Source of the DNA: an uncultured Roseicyclus sp.
Lineage (GTDB): Bacteria > Pseudomonadota > Alphaproteobacteria > Rhodobacterales > Rhodobacteraceae
Assembly: GCF_937892565.1 (NCBI RefSeq)
Contig: NZ_CALAHQ010000073.1
Coordinates: forward strand, 45,810 to 109,809
Direction: 5' to 3'
DNA length: 64,000 bases
Made by a program: the position numbers and the translations under genes. Positions within the stretch are counted from its first letter, which is position 1. The number at the start of each line of letters is the position of its first letter. Below, one piece after another: positions 61,245 to 64,000 of the stretch. The notes under the pieces were generated by a model. It saw only the letters and a program-made list of their open reading frames with translations, was not told where the DNA came from and ran no database searches.

Positions 61245-61270
61245 CATCTTTGCTTTCCAAATACTCCGGG
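61245..61270 (-). repeat. GTATTT...AAAGATG-type repeat, copy 6
   Basis: On the minus strand: CCCGGAGTATTTGGAAAGCA then AAGATG. It is 38 bases 3' of glcB in glcB orientation, after a GC hairpin, mirroring the layout after preA. Confidence 0.6.
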
Positions 61271-61286
61271 GGGGCCCGGAACGGGC

Positions 61287-61301
61287 GGGGGCAGCGCCCC
61301 C
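61287..61301 (-). terminator. GC hairpin after glcB
   Basis: On the minus strand GGGGGC, loop GCT, GCCCCC, starting 7 bases after the glcB stop. No U-run; the repeat at 61245-61270 follows. Confidence 0.5.
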
Positions 61302-61307
61302 ACTCCC

Positions 61308-63452
61308 TCAGGCTGATTTCAGCTCAAGCCGCCGGGCATGCAGCACCGGTTCGGTGTAGCCCGAGGGTTGTTCCCGCCCCTTGAACACCAGATCGCAGGC
61401 CGCGGCAAAAGCGATGCCATTGAACCCCGGCGCCATGGGCACATAGGTCGGATCGGCCGCATTCTGCCGGTCCACCACGCCGGCCATCCGGCGCAGGATC
61501 TCCATCACCTGCACCTCCGAGACGACGCCGTGATGCAGCCAGTTGGCGATATGCTGGGCCGAAATGCGACAGGTCGCGCGATCTTCCATCAGGGCCACAT
61601 CATGGATGTCAGGCACCTTGGAACAGCCCACCCCCGCATCGATCCAGCGCACGACATAGCCCAGAATGCCTTGGGCGTTGTTTTCCACCTCGCGGATGAT
61701 CTGTGCCTCGCTCCAGCGTTTGAAACTGGCCATCGGAATGTCCAAGAGCGCGGTGACATAGGCACGCCGCCCGCCCGCCAGCAGCCGGTCCTGCACGGCG
61801 GCCACATTGACCTGATGATAATGCAAGCTGTGCAGCGTCGCCGCGGTGGGCGAGGGAACCCAGGCGCAATTGGCGCCCGCACGCGGATGCTCGATCTTGA
61901 CCTCCAGCATCTCGGCCATGGCGTCGGGCTTGGCCCACATGCCCTTGCCGATCTGCGCCCGCCCCTTCAGCCCGCATTCAAGACCAATATCGACATTCTG
62001 GTTCTCATAGGCGGTGATCCAGGATTTGCGCTTGATGAAATCCTTGCGGCTGAACGGCCCCGCCTCCATCGAGGTGTGGATCTCGTCGCCGGTTCGGTCC
62101 AGAAACCCGGTGTTGATGAAGGCCACCCGATGCCTGGCCGCGCGGATGCATTCCTTGAGGTTGACCGAGGTGCGGCGTTCCTCATCCATCACGCCCAGCT
62201 TGACCGTATAGCGCGGCAGGCCCAGCACCTCTTCGACCTTGGTAAAGGTCGCATCGGCAAAACCCACTTCCTCGGGGCCATGCATCTTGGGCTTGACCAC
62301 ATAGACCGAGCCCGCATGGCTGTTGCGCAGGCCGCTGTCCTTTTTCAGGTCATGCATCGCGATCAGCACGGTGATCATCGCATCCATCAGCCCCTCATAG
62401 GCTTCGGAGCCGTCCTCCAGCCGGATCGCGGGGTTGGTCATCAGATGGCCCACATTGCGCACCAGCATCAGGGCGCGGCCCTTGACTGTCAGCGCGCTTC
62501 CATCGGGGGCGACATAGGCCAGATCGGGGGCAAGCGCGCGCGTCACGGTCTGGCCGCCCTTGGCAAAGGTCTCGGTCAGGTCGCCCTTCATCAGCCCCAG
62601 CCAGTTGCCATAGGCCAGCACCTTGTCTTCGGCATCGACGCAGGCCACCGAATCCTCGCAATCCATGATTGCCGAAATCGCCGATTCCATCCGCACATCG
62701 GCCAGACCCGCCTGATCGCGCGACCCGATGGGGTGGGTGCGGTCAAACACCAGTTCCACATGCAGCCCGTTGTTGACCAAAAGCACATGGGAGGGTGCCT
62801 TGGGGTGGCCCGCATAGCCCGCAAATTTCGCCGGGTTTTCGAGCGGCTTGTCATCGATCAGAAGCTGGCCGCGATCGACATGGTAGCGCCGCGCATCCGC
62901 ATGGCTGTGGCTTTCGATCGGAAAGACGCTGTCCAGAAACACCCGCGCGCGCGCCACCACGCGTGCGCCCCGCCCGCGGTCATAGCCGCCGGGCTTGGGC
63001 AGGCTGCCCATCGCATCGGTGCCATAGAACGCATCATAAAGGCTGCCCCAGCGCGCATTGGCGGCATTGAGCGCAAACCGCGCATTGGTGATCGGCACCA
63101 CAAGCTGCGGCCCGGCGACCGTCGCGATTTCCGGATCAATATGGGTCGTGTCGATGGAAAACGCCGCGCCCTCGGGCAGAAGATAGCCGATCTCGCGCAG
63201 AAAATCCTGATAGCCCTCGCCATCATGGGGTTGGCCACGCCGCGCGATGTGCCAAGTGTCGATCTGGTCCTGAAGCGCCTTGCGCTTGTCCAAAAGCGCC
63301 GTGTTGCGCGGGGCAAACCCATGCAATAGCTCGGAAAACCCGGCCCAAAAGGCATCGGGCGCCACACCCGTGCCGGGCAGGGCATGCTCTTCGACAAACG
63401 CAGCCAATGCGCCGGCCACCTGCAGCCGTGCCCGTGTCACACTCCCACCCAT
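61308..63452 (-). CDS. glcB: Malate synthase G
   Basis: Condenses glyoxylate with acetyl-CoA to malate. 714 residues, normal for the G form. It shows [35 protein letters not shown] (with the catalytic acid/metal region), [12 protein letters not shown] and a C-terminal [22 protein letters not shown]. Start 63452 is preceded by GAGGAGAGACGAGG. Confidence 0.96.
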   Translation of the reverse strand: MGGSVTRARLQVAGALAAFVEEHALPGTGVAPDAFWAGFSELLHGFAPRNTALLDKRKALQDQIDTWHIARRGQPHDGEGYQDFLREIGYLLPEGAAFSIDTTHIDPEIATVAGPQLVVPITNARFALNAANARWGSLYDAFYGTDAMGSLPKPGGYDRGRGARVVARARVFLDSVFPIESHSHADARRYHVDRGQLLIDDKPLENPAKFAGYAGHPKAPSHVLLVNNGLHVELVFDRTHPIGSRDQAGLADVRMESAISAIMDCEDSVACVDAEDKVLAYGNWLGLMKGDLTETFAKGGQTVTRALAPDLAYVAPDGSALTVKGRALMLVRNVGHLMTNPAIRLEDGSEAYEGLMDAMITVLIAMHDLKKDSGLRNSHAGSVYVVKPKMHGPEEVGFADATFTKVEEVLGLPRYTVKLGVMDEERRTSVNLKECIRAARHRVAFINTGFLDRTGDEIHTSMEAGPFSRKDFIKRKSWITAYENQNVDIGLECGLKGRAQIGKGMWAKPDAMAEMLEVKIEHPRAGANCAWVPSPTAATLHSLHYHQVNVAAVQDRLLAGGRRAYVTALLDIPMASFKRWSEAQIIREVENNAQGILGYVVRWIDAGVGCSKVPDIHDVALMEDRATCRISAQHIANWLHHGVVSEVQVMEILRRMAGVVDRQNAADPTYVPMAPGFNGIAFAAACDLVFKGREQPSGYTEPVLHARRLELKSA

Positions 63453-63684
63453 CCTCGTCTCTCCTCGATGCTACGCCTGCGCGGTATTCCAGCGCATACA
63501 AGGCCGTTGCGCCGCCGATTACGGAAAAAGTTTCCGATCGGCAACAGGTTTTGGTCAGATGTTGCGACCCCGCCAGCCCTGAGCCGAAAGCAGCGCATGG
63601 CCATTCCGCGTCCCCCGCCGGGCGCGACCGGGTCCCTTGGCACGACCCGTGCAGCGCGACCCCGGATGGTAGCGGCGTGCCCCT

Positions 63685-63843
63685 TCAGGTCCGGCGCGGC
63701 GCCCCTTCACTTTTGCGGGTATCGCGGCAGCGATCCGAACAATAGCGCACGTCTTCCCAGACCTTTTCCCACTTTTTGCGCCATGTGAACGGGCGCTTGC
63801 AGGTGAGACAGGTCTTTTGCGGCAGGTCGGATTTCTTGCGCAT
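63685..63843 (-). CDS. DUF2256 small zinc-binding protein
   Basis: A 52-residue protein with four cysteines ([10 protein letters not shown] and [11 protein letters not shown]) and the constant [11 protein letters not shown] linker. Its family is often next to photolyase/cryptochrome genes. In-frame Mets at 63852 and 63861 could lengthen it. The 232 bases between it and glcB hold no other gene that I see. Confidence 0.85.
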   Translation of the reverse strand: MRKKSDLPQKTCLTCKRPFTWRKKWEKVWEDVRYCSDRCRDTRKSEGAPRRT

Positions 63844-63945
63844 GCGGGCCATGATCAGCATGGTAGGGCGGGCGCGCCCATCGACCAGCCCGCCGGGCGG
63901 ATCAGGCCCGCGCCCCTTTCGCGATGTCGCGGGAACAGCGACAGG

Positions 63946-64000
63946 CTAGAGATCAAAGCTGAGTTGGTCTTGGGCCATGGGGGTGGGGCGGCGTTTCGGG
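63946..64000 (-). CDS. C-terminal end of an unidentified gene
   Basis: A minus-strand frame enters from the right edge and ends MAQDQLSFDL before a TAG at 63946-63948. Only 17 codons are visible, too few to name it. It could equally be a chance frame. Confidence 0.35.
   Translation of the reverse strand, partial: PKRRPTPMAQDQLSFDL

Noticed and set aside
1..64000. CRISPR array, prophage, IS element, tRNA or defence system
   Set aside because: No repeat-spacer pattern, integrase, transposase, terminal inverted repeats, cloverleaf or known defence gene was seen.

Overview
The window is GC-rich, densely packed alphaproteobacterial chromosome and reads as Rhodobacteraceae (Rhodobacter/Paracoccus/Roseobacter group). 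Grounds are the gene order NDUFA12 homologue - mlaD - DUF2155 - aat - accCB, the pyd-type reductive pyrimidine pathway under a RutR homologue, a C-P lyase cluster with a DUF1045 gene, and frequent ATGA/TGATG stop-start overlaps. I see no rRNA, tRNA, CRISPR array, insertion sequence or prophage.

Layout. 1-1234: O-acetylhomoserine sulfhydrylase, cut by the left edge. 1550-5713: NDUFA12 homologue, mlaD, DUF2155 and, on the other strand, aat, accC and accB. 6023-18266: reductive pyrimidine catabolism (preT, preA, rutR, an omega-aminotransferase, a beta-ureidopropionase-type hydrolase, hydA) with an ABC importer (ATPase, small 4-TM protein, two permeases, NMT1/THI5-like binding protein). A consensus RutR box lies at 9633-9648. 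18859-27596: an XRE regulator and a decaying tricarballylate/propionate-type island: intact tcuA, tcuB, a D-2-hydroxyacid dehydrogenase, an AbrB-type membrane protein and an MmgE/PrpD protein. Mixed with these are a deletion-ridden isocitrate-lyase-family pseudogene, a prpF remnant and a GntR (FCD) remnant. 27686-32838: protocatechuate branch (pobR, pobA, pcaC, pcaH, pcaG, a flavin monooxygenase).

32915-49074: a C-P lyase region: phnF, phnG-H-I-J-K-L-N, a DUF1045 2H-phosphoesterase, two phnM paralogues, a TIM-barrel protein, an ATPase paralogue that looks catalytically dead, then phnC-D-E1-E2 and a hexapeptide acetyltransferase. A good Pho box lies at 43322-43339. 49090-63843: housekeeping and repair genes: a TPR-like protein, an AhpD-like protein, folE2, a TrkH-type K+ transporter, a YhiN-type flavoprotein, a J-domain protein, bolA, DUF4177, ligase-associated exonuclease, esterase, ATP-dependent DNA ligase, a GATase, a GlcG-like protein, malate synthase G and DUF2256.

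Most unusual features. Two chains of back-to-back palindromes sit in intercistronic junctions at 16225-16290 and 37098-37187. Each chain ends in a GCAA-tetraloop hairpin and lies inside a short frame that overlaps the upstream stop and the downstream start as ATGA at both ends. The chains therefore look like in-frame palindromic insertions that keep translational coupling. A third junction (preT-preA) holds two different perfect 22-bp palindromes, and the phnI-phnJ junction holds an antisense membrane-protein gene. A second short repeat (GTATTT...AAAGATG) recurs six times, mostly just 3' of genes.
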